Assembly (NCBI RefSeq): GCF_016862975.1
Contig: NZ_BONZ01000040.1
Span: forward strand, 1-64,000
Length of the DNA stretch: 64,000 bases
From: Rugosimonospora africana
GTDB lineage: Bacteria > Actinomycetota > Actinomycetes > Mycobacteriales > Micromonosporaceae
Direction of reading: 5' to 3'
Part shown: one piece after another, positions 16,026-24,245 of the stretch
Position numbering within the stretch: position 1 is the stretch's first letter
How the letters are laid out: each line of letters starts with the position of its first letter
The notes under the pieces: model-generated
Database searches by the model: none
The model's input: the letters and a program-made list of their open reading frames with translations, nothing else
What the model was told of the DNA's origin: nothing
Made by a program: the position numbers and the translations under genes

Positions 16026-16916
16026 TCAGATCGTCAGTGCCACGTCGTCCAGGATGACCGCGCGGGTGAGGTTGTGCGGCGTGTCCGGGTCGAGTCCGCG
16101 CGACTCGGCGAGGGCCACCGCCGCGCGCTGGGCCACGACGAGCGAAGCCAGGGGATCGGTGCCCAGGTCGACCGCTGTGGCACCGACCGAGCGGACCTGC
16201 TCGGCCAGGGCCGGGTCGAGCGGACCGAGGGACCACACGACGGTACCGGGGCCGGACACGCTGATCGGCCCGTGCCGGTACTCCATGGCGGGGTACGCCT
16301 CGGTCCACGCCTGCGCCGCCTCGCGCAGCTTCAGCGCGGCCTCGCTGGCAAGCCCGACCGTCCACCCACGACCGACGAATGTCCACTGTGACGTCGCGGC
16401 GGGATCGACCGGCAGGTCAACGGTGAGCGCGCGCTCGGCGTCCACGATGGACGGCTCGATGTCGTCGCCGGCCGCGGCGCGCAGCAGCGTCAGGGCCGTG
16501 GTGGCGAACCGGGTCTGGACCACAGACCGCTCATCGGCGAACGGCAGCGGCACCACGGCGTCCGCCGCGGCGGCCACCGGCCCGTCGGGCACGGCGGTCA
16601 GCACCACGGTGCGCATGCCGGACGTCCGGCGCAGCAGTTCGGCGACCTCCGTCGTGGTGCCCGAGCGAGAGATTGCCACCAGCACGTCATACTGCCGCCG
16701 GGGCATCTCGGACGCCGCGAACGCGTCTGTCCGGCCGTGCCCGGCGTTCTCCCGCAGCGCGGCAGCCGCCTGCGCCATGTAGAGGGAGGTGCCACAGCCG
16801 ACGATGCAGACGTCGTCACCGGGCGCGGGCAGGATGCCGGAGACGTCATGGGCGAGGGCGGCGGCCCGTCGCCACGTGCTCGGCTGGGTAGCGATCTCGT
16901 CCGCAGTAATGCTCAT
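16026..16916 (-). CDS. SIS-domain sugar-phosphate isomerase/deaminase-like protein
   Basis: A protein of about 296 residues made of two SIS sugar-binding domains, like the isomerase half of GlmS and AgaS/FrlB-type deaminases. Visible marks are VGCGTSLYMAQ and AISRSGTTTEV, the phosphosugar loops of the first domain, and the second-domain segment PAMEYRHGPIS. No glutaminase domain is present. The ATG at 16916 is chosen over 16958 because a TTGACA -35 box (minus strand, 16952-16947) lies between them. Context suggests a ketose/aldose or amino-sugar phosphate step in the sugar locus. Confidence 0.88.
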   Translation of the reverse strand: MSITADEIATQPSTWRRAAALAHDVSGILPAPGDDVCIVGCGTSLYMAQAAAALRENAGHGRTDAFAASEMPRRQYDVLVAISRSGTTTEVAELLRRTSGMRTVVLTAVPDGPVAAAADAVVPLPFADERSVVQTRFATTALTLLRAAAGDDIEPSIVDAERALTVDLPVDPAATSQWTFVGRGWTVGLASEAALKLREAAQAWTEAYPAMEYRHGPISVSGPGTVVWSLGPLDPALAEQVRSVGATAVDLGTDPLASLVVAQRAAVALAESRGLDPDTPHNLTRAVILDDVALTI

Positions 16917-16988
16917 GACTGGATGCTCGCCCGCCGAATTTCGCGCTGTCAAGCGCATCGGGTCCCTTCATCGGCAAACCCGCGCAAC

Positions 16989-17018
16989 TATGCGCAGGTA
17001 CTTGCGTGTAAATGCGCG
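16989..17018. promoter_or_regulatory. Direct TGCGCA-type sites between the SIS and DeoR genes
   Basis: TATGCGCAGG at 16989-16998 and AAATGCGCGG at 17010-17019 are two half-related copies, with CTTGCGTG between them. DeoR proteins often bind repeated short boxes. The location suits control of both divergent genes. Confidence 0.5.
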
Positions 17019-17079
17019 GACTGGAATGCTGCGTGCTGTGCCTCGCTCCGTCAGGCCGACCGATGAGACCATCTCGTCC

Positions 17080-17895
17080 ATGGAACCGGTCCACAATCAC
17101 CGCGATCCCGCGGTCGCCCGCAACGCCGCGACCCGCCGCAGGCACCGAGCCGACCGGTTCGGCTGGATCCTGCGGGTGCTCGCGGAAAACGGCAGCGTCG
17201 ACGTCGCCGACCTCGCGGTCGATCTGGGCGTGAGCGAGGCGACGGTCCGGCGGGACCTGCGCTCGCTCGCCGACCAGCGGTTGCTCGAACGGGCGCACGG
17301 CGGCGCGGTTTTCCAGGGATCGGCCGAATTGCCGGTGCGCTACCGTGCCGGCCAGGCGCACGCGGAGAAGGTGCGGATCGCCCGGGCCGCGGCCGATCGG
17401 GTCGGTGACGGCGAGGTCATCGCGCTCACCGGGGGCACCACGACACTGGAGATAGCCCGGTTCCTCGCGCAGAGGGGCGAGGTGTCCGTGGTGACCAACG
17501 CGCTGAACATCGCGGCCGAACTCGCGGTGCGGCCCAACGTGAAGCTCATCGTGACCGGCGGGGTGGCGCGCGGTGTCTCGTACGAACTCGTCGGCCCGCT
17601 CGCGGACTCCACTCTCGGCAAGATAAACATCGATGTGGCATTCGTCGGCGTGGACGGGGTGGACCGGGACGCCGGCCTGACGACCCAGAACGAGACCGAG
17701 GCGGCGACGAACCGCGCACTCATCGAACGCAGCCGCCGAGCCATCGTGGTGGCGGACGCGAGCAAACTCGGTCGCGTGGTGTTCGCCGGGATCTGTCCGC
17801 TGTCGTCGGTCGCCGAACTCATCACTGACGACACCGCCGATCCCGAACAGGTGGACCGGCTGCGCACGGGCGGCCTGCGGGTGGCCGTCATCTAG
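17080..17895 (+). CDS. DeoR-family transcriptional regulator
   Basis: A 271-residue repressor. An N-terminal DeoR helix-turn-helix (SVDVADLAVDLGVSEATVRR, residues about 39-58) is followed by the ISOCOT-type sugar-phosphate sensor domain, with GGTTTLE and the VDGVDRDAGL segment. DeoR proteins typically respond to phosphorylated sugars made by the pathway they control. It is divergent from the SIS gene, and TGCGCA sites near both sugar promoters suggest that it controls the transporter operon too. The ATG at 17080 has no clear ribosome site. Confidence 0.9.
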   Translation: MEPVHNHRDPAVARNAATRRRHRADRFGWILRVLAENGSVDVADLAVDLGVSEATVRRDLRSLADQRLLERAHGGAVFQGSAELPVRYRAGQAHAEKVRIARAAADRVGDGEVIALTGGTTTLEIARFLAQRGEVSVVTNALNIAAELAVRPNVKLIVTGGVARGVSYELVGPLADSTLGKINIDVAFVGVDGVDRDAGLTTQNETEAATNRALIERSRRAIVVADASKLGRVVFAGICPLSSVAELITDDTADPEQVDRLRTGGLRVAVI

Positions 17896-17992
17896 TGCCC
17901 GCGCAGCCAGTGCTCTGGCCACGGACGCGCCCACATCCGTTGCGTCCTCCCACAACGGCGATTGTCCGAGGCGGGCGCAAGGAACCGTGATT

Positions 17993-18017
17993 GGCCCCCG
18001 GGCGTACGCCCCGGGGC
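17993..18017 (+). terminator. Terminator-like hairpin after the DeoR gene
   Basis: GCCCCCGGGCGT and ACGCCCCGGGGC pair with one mismatch about 100 bp after the DeoR stop. It is GC-rich and lacks a T-tract. Confidence 0.5.
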
Positions 18018-18079
18018 TACCCCACCCCTCCGGCGATTAGCTCCGGGGCCGACGACGTCGCCGCCGCCGACCGGCACGG

Positions 18080-18249
18080 TTAGGCCGTGTGTCGAAGTGC
18101 TCGGTCGAGCCGAGGCGGGGTCCGGGCGGCGATCCGGCAAGGCGGCGGTTCGTCCGGATACCGGTGTTGTATCCGGACGAGACGACAACGCCGCCGGTCG
18201 GTGTCTGGATCCGCCGCAGGCCGGCCAGGTACTTCGACACACGGCCTAA
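18080..18249. repeat. 170-bp imperfect palindrome, MITE-like
   Basis: The two ends are perfect inverted copies of TTAGGCCGTGTGTCGAAGT (18080-18098 and 18231-18249). The centre is a perfect stem, CGTCCGGATAC / GTATCCGGACG, around a seven-base loop (18151-18179). The arms between match only partly. Both ends include TA, the target of IS630/mariner-type elements, so a non-autonomous transposon remnant is the best reading. A long structured leader RNA for the hydrolase gene 26 bp downstream is the alternative. No coding sequence is supported in 17896-18275. Confidence 0.8.
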
Positions 18250-18275
18250 GGAACGTTGTCTCCACGGGAGGGCAC

Positions 18276-19571
18276 ATGGCAGAACCACATGCAGAACCGA
18301 ATGCAGAACCAGACACGGCGGGCGTCGACCGAGCACGACTGAGTCGCCGTCGCTTCCTCGGGGCCGGGCTGGCGGTCGCCGCGGCCGTGCCGGTCGGTGC
18401 CGCGATCGGCGGCTCGGTGGCTTCGGCCTCTCCGGGCCCGGCCGGTTCGAGTCGGACCGCTTCGGGTCGCACCGGTTCGGGTCAAAGCGTTCCAGTGCGG
18501 CCCAGGCTGCCCGCGCCGACCGGGCCGTACCCGGTTGGCACGGTGGACCTGCACCTGATCGACCCGTCCCGCCCCGACCCGGTAGCCGGTCCCGGGCACT
18601 ACCGCGAGTTGATGACCAGCGTCTGGTATCCCGCCCGGGACGTGTGGCGGTACCCGCGGGCGCCGTGGATGGCCCCCGCCGCCCTGCGCGCGTTCCTCCC
18701 GTCCGGCGGGTTCGACCCCGACTCGGTGCTGACACCGATCACGGCCGGCCACCAGGGTGCCCCGGTACGCCGGATGGGCCAGCGGTCGCCGGTCGTGATG
18801 TTCTCGCACGGAGCGCACGATCACCGCAGCGACACCACCATCGTGGTCCAGGAGTTGGCCAGCCACGGGTACGTGGTCGTCACGGTCGACCACACCTACG
18901 ATGCGTACAGCGAATTTCCCGGCGGCCGGCTCACCGTCCCGCAACTGGACGATCCGAGCACCGCGCTGGTCCCCCCGGACTTCGCGCGGGACATCCGGTT
19001 CGTCCTCGACCGCGTCGAGGATCTGGCCGCCGGACGCAACCCCGACACCGACCGCAAGCAGCTGCCGGCCGGCCTGGGCGACGCTGTCGACCTGGACCGC
19101 ATCGGCATGTTCGGCTGGTCGAAGGGAGCGACCGCGACCGCCCTCGTGTTGACCGAGGACCCACGGGTACGGGCCGGGCTGAGCTTCGACGGCCCGATGG
19201 AAACCAACCCGCCGCTGACCACCGACGTGGACCGCCCGTTCATGTTGATGACCGCGGTGTACCCGCGCGCCACGCAGCCCAGCGTCGCCGAGTTCTGGTC
19301 GCACCTGACCGGGTGGCGGCTCAACGTTCAGGCCGACGGTGCCGTTCACGGCTCGTACACCGACACCCAGGCGCTGATACCGCAACTGGTCGACGCGGTC
19401 GGGATGAGCGACGAGGAACTCCAGGCATGGATCGGCACCCTCGACCCGGCCCGAGCGGTACGCATCCAACAGGCGTACCCGCTCGCCTTCTTCGACCTTC
19501 ACCTGCGTCACCGCGGCCACCTGCTCGACGGCCCGAGCCCGGCGTTCCCGGAAGTGAAGTTCATTTCCTGA
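18276..19571 (+). CDS. Tat-exported alpha/beta hydrolase (PAF-acetylhydrolase/lipase-like)
   Basis: A 431-residue secreted hydrolase. The twin-arginine leader is LSRRRFLGAGLAVAAAVPVG at about residues 23-42, followed by an Ala/Ser/Gly-rich linker. The serine nucleophile is S282 in GWSKGAT, a variant of GxSxG. The oxyanion-side motif is FSHGAHD and the likely catalytic histidine is H358 in GAVHGSY. The segment order resembles platelet-activating-factor acetylhydrolase and bacterial secreted lipases. GGGAGG before the ATG supports the start. It stands alone behind the palindrome and ends at a strong hairpin shared with the convergent gene. Confidence 0.88.
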   Translation: MAEPHAEPNAEPDTAGVDRARLSRRRFLGAGLAVAAAVPVGAAIGGSVASASPGPAGSSRTASGRTGSGQSVPVRPRLPAPTGPYPVGTVDLHLIDPSRPDPVAGPGHYRELMTSVWYPARDVWRYPRAPWMAPAALRAFLPSGGFDPDSVLTPITAGHQGAPVRRMGQRSPVVMFSHGAHDHRSDTTIVVQELASHGYVVVTVDHTYDAYSEFPGGRLTVPQLDDPSTALVPPDFARDIRFVLDRVEDLAAGRNPDTDRKQLPAGLGDAVDLDRIGMFGWSKGATATALVLTEDPRVRAGLSFDGPMETNPPLTTDVDRPFMLMTAVYPRATQPSVAEFWSHLTGWRLNVQADGAVHGSYTDTQALIPQLVDAVGMSDEELQAWIGTLDPARAVRIQQAYPLAFFDLHLRHRGHLLDGPSPAFPEVKFIS

Positions 19572-19575
19572 CGCG

Positions 19576-19613
19576 AGGGGCCGCGGCGCTCACCTCCGGC
19601 GCCGCGGCCCTCA
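19576..19613. terminator. Bidirectional terminator hairpin
   Basis: GAGGGGCCGCGGCGC pairs with GCGCCGCGGCCCTC around a nine-base loop, between the convergent genes ending at 19571 and 19619. Confidence 0.75.
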
Positions 19614-19618
19614 CCGCG

Positions 19619-20497
19619 CTACCGGGCCAGCAGCGCGCGAAGCGCCTTCACCACCTCCGCGGGAGCCTCCTCGGCCATGAAGTGGCCGCACGAGACCGTG
19701 CGGTGCTCCAGGTCCGCGGCCCATGCCCGCCACAGCCCGGCCGCGTCGTACCCGAGCGCGGCGCCCCAGTCCTGTGCCAGGACGGTCACCGGCATGGCAA
19801 GCCGGTTGCCCGCCGCGCGGTCGGCCCGGTCGTGCTCCACGTCGATGCCGGCCGATGCCCGGTAGTCGGCCACGATGGACGTGACCGCGTCGCGGGACGC
19901 GGCGAGGTACGCGGCCCGTACCTCGGGCGGGATGGCGTCCCGGTCGCGGATCCACGCATCGAGGAAGTGCCCGAAGAAGTCGTCCGAGCTGGCGCTGATC
20001 ATCTTCTCGGGCAGGCCGGGCGGCTGGGCCATCAGGTAGAGGTGGAAGCCGACCGCGGCGGTGGTTCCGCGCATGACGTCCCACATGTCCGGAGTGGGCA
20101 GGACATCGAGGGCGGCCAGGTGGGTGACGGCGCCGGGGTGGTCGAGGCCGGCGCGGATCGCGACCAGAGCGCCGCGGTCGTGTCCCGCCAGGGCGAAGCG
20201 CTCGTGGCCGAGGGTACGGGCCAGGGCGACGATGTCGGCGGCCATGGTCCGCTTGGAGTACCGGGTCCCGTCGGTGTCGGCGGGCTTGTCGCTGGCGCCG
20301 TACCCGCGCAGGTCGGGGCAGATGACGGTGTGATCGGCGGCGAGGTCGGCGGCGACGTGCCGCCACATGAGGTGGGTCTGCGGGAAGCCGTGCAGCAGCA
20401 CGATCGGGCTGCCCGAACCGCCCACGGCGGTGGTGAGCGTCACGCCGTCGGCCACGGTGACGCGCCGGTAGTCGAATCCGGGGATGGTGAGGTTCAC
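19619..20497 (-). CDS. Alpha/beta hydrolase, haloacetate-dehalogenase/epoxide-hydrolase type
   Basis: A 292-residue cytoplasmic hydrolase. LLHGFPQTH provides the oxyanion loop, and the nucleophile is aspartate D107 in GHDRGA. That is the motif of haloacetate dehalogenases and epoxide hydrolases, rather than the serine of esterases. The catalytic histidine is in SCGHFMAEEAP near the C-terminus. True dehalogenation is not provable; many relatives act on other small substrates. The GTG start at 20497 follows a GGAAAGG stretch. The gene is alone in its direction. Confidence 0.87.
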   Translation of the reverse strand: MNLTIPGFDYRRVTVADGVTLTTAVGGSGSPIVLLHGFPQTHLMWRHVAADLAADHTVICPDLRGYGASDKPADTDGTRYSKRTMAADIVALARTLGHERFALAGHDRGALVAIRAGLDHPGAVTHLAALDVLPTPDMWDVMRGTTAAVGFHLYLMAQPPGLPEKMISASSDDFFGHFLDAWIRDRDAIPPEVRAAYLAASRDAVTSIVADYRASAGIDVEHDRADRAAGNRLAMPVTVLAQDWGAALGYDAAGLWRAWAADLEHRTVSCGHFMAEEAPAEVVKALRALLAR

Positions 20498-20564
20498 GGG
20501 ATGCCTTTCCGGGCGGGGTCTCGAAGGAGTACGGGTTCGAGCCTGCCCGGCACCGATGAGCGGC

Positions 20565-20637
20565 GGATCAGCATTGGATGAGCGGATCAGCGTTGGATGA
20601 GGGATCAGCGTTGGATGAGGGATCAGCGTTGGATGAG
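20565..20637. repeat. 18-bp tandem repeat upstream of the SARP gene
   Basis: GGATCAGCGTTGGATGAG occurs three times without interruption (20584-20637), with a diverged copy before it. It ends 58 bp before the -10 box of the SARP gene. It could offer repeated binding sites or be passive slippage. Confidence 0.95.
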
Positions 20638-20694
20638 TGGCCCCACCGGGCGAGCACAGTCTCGAGTAGGCGCTGCCAACCGATTCGGCCGATC

Positions 20695-20710
20695 TACATT
20701 GGGTGCCATG
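20695..20710 (+). promoter_or_regulatory. Leaderless promoter of the SARP gene
   Basis: TACATT is followed by seven bases and then the ATG, so the transcript would begin at or next to the start codon. There is no ribosome-binding site. Confidence 0.6.
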
Positions 20711-23700
20711 ACCAGGCAGGCAGTGGCCTTCGGGGTGCTCGGGCCCGTGGAGGCGGCCGGCGACCGAGGCCCGGTCCCGCTGCGGGGTTCCCGCCAGCGT
20801 GCGGTACTGGCCCGCCTGCTGATCGCCCAGGGCCGGGTCGTGCCGGTCGACCGGCTCGCCGACGACCTGTGGCGGGAGCCACCGGAGGGCGCGGTGGCGG
20901 CGATCCGTACCTTCGTCGCCGACCTGCGCCGAGCCCTGGAACCCGGCCGGGCGCCCAGGGAGCCGGCCCGGCTGCTGGTGACGGCACCGCCCGGGTACGC
21001 GCTGCGCGTCGAGCCGGACTCGGTGGACGCGTGGCGGTTCGAGGCGGCGGTGGTCGACGCGGGCCAGGCACTCACGGCCGGTCGGGTCGGACAGGCACTG
21101 GCTTCACTGGACGGTGCGCTGGGCCTGTGGCGGGGGCCGGCGTACTCCGAGTTCGCCGGGGAAGCCTGGGCCCGCGCGGAGATCGACCGGCTGGACGAGC
21201 TGCGGATGCTGGCCGTGGAACGCCGAGCCGCGGCGCTGCTGGGGCTGGGTCGTTCCGCTGAGGCGGTCTCCGATCTCCAGGCGCATGTCGCCGGGCACCC
21301 GCTGCGCGAGGATGCCTGGCAGCTGTTGGCCACCGCCCTGTACCGCTCGGGGCGCCAGGGCGATGCGCTGGCGGCCCTGCGCCGTGCCCGGGCGACGTTG
21401 GTGGCCGAACTCGGCGTGGACCCCGGCCCCGGCCTTCGGCGGCTGGAGTCCGACATCCTCGCCCAGGCGCCACACCTGACTCCGGGGGAAGCCGCGCCCG
21501 TCGTTCCCGTGCCGGTCGTTCCCGCGCCGGTCGTTCCTGCGACTGTCGCTCCCGTGCCGGTCGTGCCCGAGGAGGCCGGCCCCGGAACGGCCGCCCCCGG
21601 AACCGTCACCCCCGGGGAGCCGTCGCGGTCGCGGCGTGGCGCATTCGTCGGCCGGGGCGAGGAATTGACCACCCTGTACCGGCTCGCCGAGGGTGTTGTC
21701 CGGCATCGCGCGCCCGCGCTGGCCCTGATCTCCGGAGAGGCGGGCGCGGGCAAGACGGCGCTCGCCGAGGCGCTGACCCGGCAATTGTCGGCCGGTGGCT
21801 GGACCGCCGCGTGGGGCCGCATTCCGGAGTACGAGGGTGCGCCGGCGGCGTGGCCCTGGGGGCAGATCGCGGCCGCCCTGGAAGCGAGTGCCCCGGAAGC
21901 GGGTGCCCCGGAACCGGCGGGACTTGAAGCGGGCGCCCCGGAAACGGGTGCCCCGGAAGCGGGCACCGGCGAGGCACCGGGCGCCCCTGGCAGTCCCGGT
22001 GCGGACCCCGCCGCGGCGCGGTTCCACCTGCGCCGCGCCGCGGCGGTGCTGCTCACCGCGGCGGCGGGCCGGAGCCCGGTGCTGGTGGTGACCGACGACC
22101 TGCACCGGGCCGATGAAGACACCCTCGACCTGCTGACCGCCCTGTTCGCCGAGCCCGTCGCGGTCACCGGCCCGGTCCTGGTCGTCGGAACGTTCCGTGC
22201 CACCGAGGTCGGCCCGGAGCTGACCGGGGCGCTGGCGCGGTTCGCCCGGGCCGAGCCCGTGCGGGTCTACCTGAGCGGGCTGTCCGGGGAGGAGACCGGC
22301 GAACTCGCCCGCGCGGTGGCCGGAGCGGACCTCGACGAGCCGGCCGTACGGCTAATCCACCAGCGCAGCGGGGGAAACCCGTTCTTCGTCCGCGAGCTGG
22401 CCCGGCTGCTCGCCACCGAGGGTGGCGCGGCTCTGGGCGGCGCGGCTCTGGGCGGCGCGAGTCTGTTCAAGGTACCGCCGGGGGTACGCGACGTCATCCG
22501 GCACCGCCTCACGAGGCTGCCGGACGCGGCACAGACCGTGCTGCGGCAGGCATCCGTGCTCGGCCGGGACGTCGACCCGGACGTGCTGGCCGCCCTCGCC
22601 GGCGACGGGGCACCGCTGCTCGACGCCCTGGAGCACGCGCTGCGGGCCGGATTCCTGACCGAGTACGGCCCGGACGGCAGGCTCCGGTTCACCCACATCC
22701 TGGTGCGTGACACGCTGTACGCCGACCTGTCCGCCCTGCGCCGGGCACGCTGGCACGCCGCTGCCGGGGAGGCCCTCGAACGGCTGTACCCGCACGACGT
22801 CGCCACCCTCGCCCACCACTTCGTCGCGGCGGCGAGCCCGGGCACCGCCACCCGGGCCGCGCGCTACGCCGGGGCGGCCGCCGCACAGGCCGAACGCGTG
22901 AACCCGCACCAGTCGGCCCGCCTCTGGCGCCAGGCCGTCGAGGCCCACGACCGGGCCGGCGGCACAGACTCTCGCGGAAGGCTGGCCGCTGTCATGGGGC
23001 TGGGCCGTACCCTCGCCGTGACCGGCCATCTGGACGAGGCGCGCCGGTACCGGCTCGACGCGCTGGCCGCCGCCGAGAAGCTGGACGATCCGGCGCTGAC
23101 CGCGAGCGTCCTCGCCGCGTTCGAGGTACCGGCCAGCTGGACCCGCAACGACGACGAGCAGCTGTCCGGCCAGATCGTCCGCGCCGCAGAACGCATCCTG
23201 GACACCTCGACCGGCCGGCAGCCCGAGCAGCGCAGCCGCCTGCTGAGCACCCTCGCGCTGGAGTTGCGGGGCACCACCACGGACGGTGGGCGCCGGGCGG
23301 CGGCGGAGGCGGAAGCCCTGGCCCGGACTGCGGGCGATCCGGCCCTGCTGGCGTTCGCCCTCAACGCCCGCTTCATGCACACCTTCCACCGGACCGGTCT
23401 GGCCGCCGAGCGCGCCCGGATCGGCGCCGAACTGGTCGAGGTCGCGGCCCGGAGCGATCTGGTCACCTTCGAGGTGCTCGGCCACCTCGTCCTGCTGCAG
23501 GCGCACAGCGCGCTCGCCGACTTCGTGAGCGCCGACGCCCACGCCAGCGCCGCCGACCGCCTCGCCGACCGGTACGACCTGCCGCTGGTGAGCGTGTTCA
23601 CCGGTTGGTACGGCGGCCTGCGGCTGGCGGTGGGCGGCCGGACCGCCGAGGCGGAGGCCGCGTACCGGGCCGTGGCCGGGCGCCTGTCCGGCAGCGGGAT

Positions 23701-24127
23701 GCCTGGCATGGAACGGGGGCTGCCGGCGCTCGCGTTGTTGTCGGTGCGCCTGACCGGCGAGCGCCTGACCGGCGCGCCCCCGAACCCGCGGCGCGGACCG
23801 GCGCTCGGGGGCGACGGGTGGGCGGGCTGGGATTTCGGCCCGGAACAGCCCTGGGTACGCCCGCTGATCCTGCTGTCCGACGGCCGCGAGGACGACGCGG
23901 CGGCCGCGCTGCGCGGCCTTCCAGCCTCGCCGCACGATCTGCTCCGCGAGGCCCGCCTGTGCCTGGCCGCGCGGGCGGCCGTCGCCCTCGACGACCGTGC
24001 CACGATGCGGTACCTGCACGCCGAGCTGCTGCCGGCCGCCGGGGAACTGGCCGGCGCGGGCAGCGGGGTCCTCACCCTCGGCCCGGTCGCCGACCACCTC
24101 GACGCGCTGGCCGCCGCGCTCGGCTGA
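20708..24127 (+). CDS. SARP-type regulator with AAA ATPase domain (AfsR/LuxR-large type)
   Basis: A 1139-residue cytoplasmic regulator. Residues 1-95 are an OmpR-like DNA-binding domain and 95-250 the bacterial transcriptional activation (BTAD) domain, as in AfsR and DnrI. A Val/Pro/Ala-rich linker (about 258-305) leads to an AAA ATPase with Walker A GEAGAGKT (K349) and Walker B LVVTDDLHRAD. The C-terminal half is a TPR-like helical region. A second low-complexity stretch of APE/EAG repeats sits inside the ATPase after PWGQIAAALE. Such proteins usually activate secondary-metabolite genes. The next gene, an ABC-F protein with its own promoter, is a possible target. In-frame codons upstream come from the tandem repeat and are not taken as the start. 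Confidence 0.9.
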   Translation: MTRQAVAFGVLGPVEAAGDRGPVPLRGSRQRAVLARLLIAQGRVVPVDRLADDLWREPPEGAVAAIRTFVADLRRALEPGRAPREPARLLVTAPPGYALRVEPDSVDAWRFEAAVVDAGQALTAGRVGQALASLDGALGLWRGPAYSEFAGEAWARAEIDRLDELRMLAVERRAAALLGLGRSAEAVSDLQAHVAGHPLREDAWQLLATALYRSGRQGDALAALRRARATLVAELGVDPGPGLRRLESDILAQAPHLTPGEAAPVVPVPVVPAPVVPATVAPVPVVPEEAGPGTAAPGTVTPGEPSRSRRGAFVGRGEELTTLYRLAEGVVRHRAPALALISGEAGAGKTALAEALTRQLSAGGWTAAWGRIPEYEGAPAAWPWGQIAAALEASAPEAGAPEPAGLEAGAPETGAPEAGTGEAPGAPGSPGADPAAARFHLRRAAAVLLTAAAGRSPVLVVTDDLHRADEDTLDLLTALFAEPVAVTGPVLVVGTFRATEVGPELTGALARFARAEPVRVYLSGLSGEETGELARAVAGADLDEPAVRLIHQRSGGNPFFVRELARLLATEGGAALGGAALGGASLFKVPPGVRDVIRHRLTRLPDAAQTVLRQASVLGRDVDPDVLAALAGDGAPLLDALEHALRAGFLTEYGPDGRLRFTHILVRDTLYADLSALRRARWHAAAGEALERLYPHDVATLAHHFVAAASPGTATRAARYAGAAAAQAERVNPHQSARLWRQAVEAHDRAGGTDSRGRLAAVMGLGRTLAVTGHLDEARRYRLDALAAAEKLDDPALTASVLAAFEVPASWTRNDDEQLSGQIVRAAERILDTSTGRQPEQRSRLLSTLALELRGTTTDGGRRAAAEAEALARTAGDPALLAFALNARFMHTFHRTGLAAERARIGAELVEVAARSDLVTFEVLGHLVLLQAHSALADFVSADAHASAADRLADRYDLPLVSVFTGWYGGLRLAVGGRTAEAEAAYRAVAGRLSGSGMPGMERGLPALALLSVRLTGERLTGAPPNPRRGPALGGDGWAGWDFGPEQPWVRPLILLSDGREDDAAAALRGLPASPHDLLREARLCLAARAAVALDDRATMRYLHAELLPAAGELAGAGSGVLTLGPVADHLDALAAALG

Positions 24128-24225
24128 GTCAGCGGCGGTCGGGCGAGCGGGGTCGGGCCAGGGGCGGTCGAGCCGGCGGCGGTCGGGCCAGGGGCGGTCG
24201 GGCGAGCGGCGGTCGGGTCACGGGC
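24128..24225. repeat. Degenerate GGTCGGGC repeats between SARP and ABC-F genes
   Basis: GGTCGGGCGAGCGG and GGTCGGGCCAGGGGC units alternate about six times from the SARP stop to the ABC-F promoter. There is no hairpin of note. Confidence 0.75.
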
Positions 24226-24229
24226 TGGA

Positions 24230-24245
24230 TACCATCGTCACCGTG
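24230..24245 (+). promoter_or_regulatory. Leaderless promoter of the ABC-F gene
   Basis: TACCAT, seven bases, then the GTG start at 24243. The spacing is the same as at the SARP gene. Confidence 0.55.

Noticed and set aside
16917-16958. Upstream ATG for the SIS protein at 16958
   Set aside because: It has a fair GAAGGG box, but a TTGACA promoter element lies downstream of it, so 16916 is preferred; not fully excluded.
20530-20550. Possible tRNA T-loop (GGGTTCGAGCC)
   Set aside because: No acceptor, D or anticodon arms can be folded around it.
20597-20707. N-terminal extension of the SARP protein by 37 codons
   Set aside because: The extra codons come from the 18-bp repeat (RDQRWM units) and lack a ribosome site; a leaderless -10 points to the ATG at 20708.
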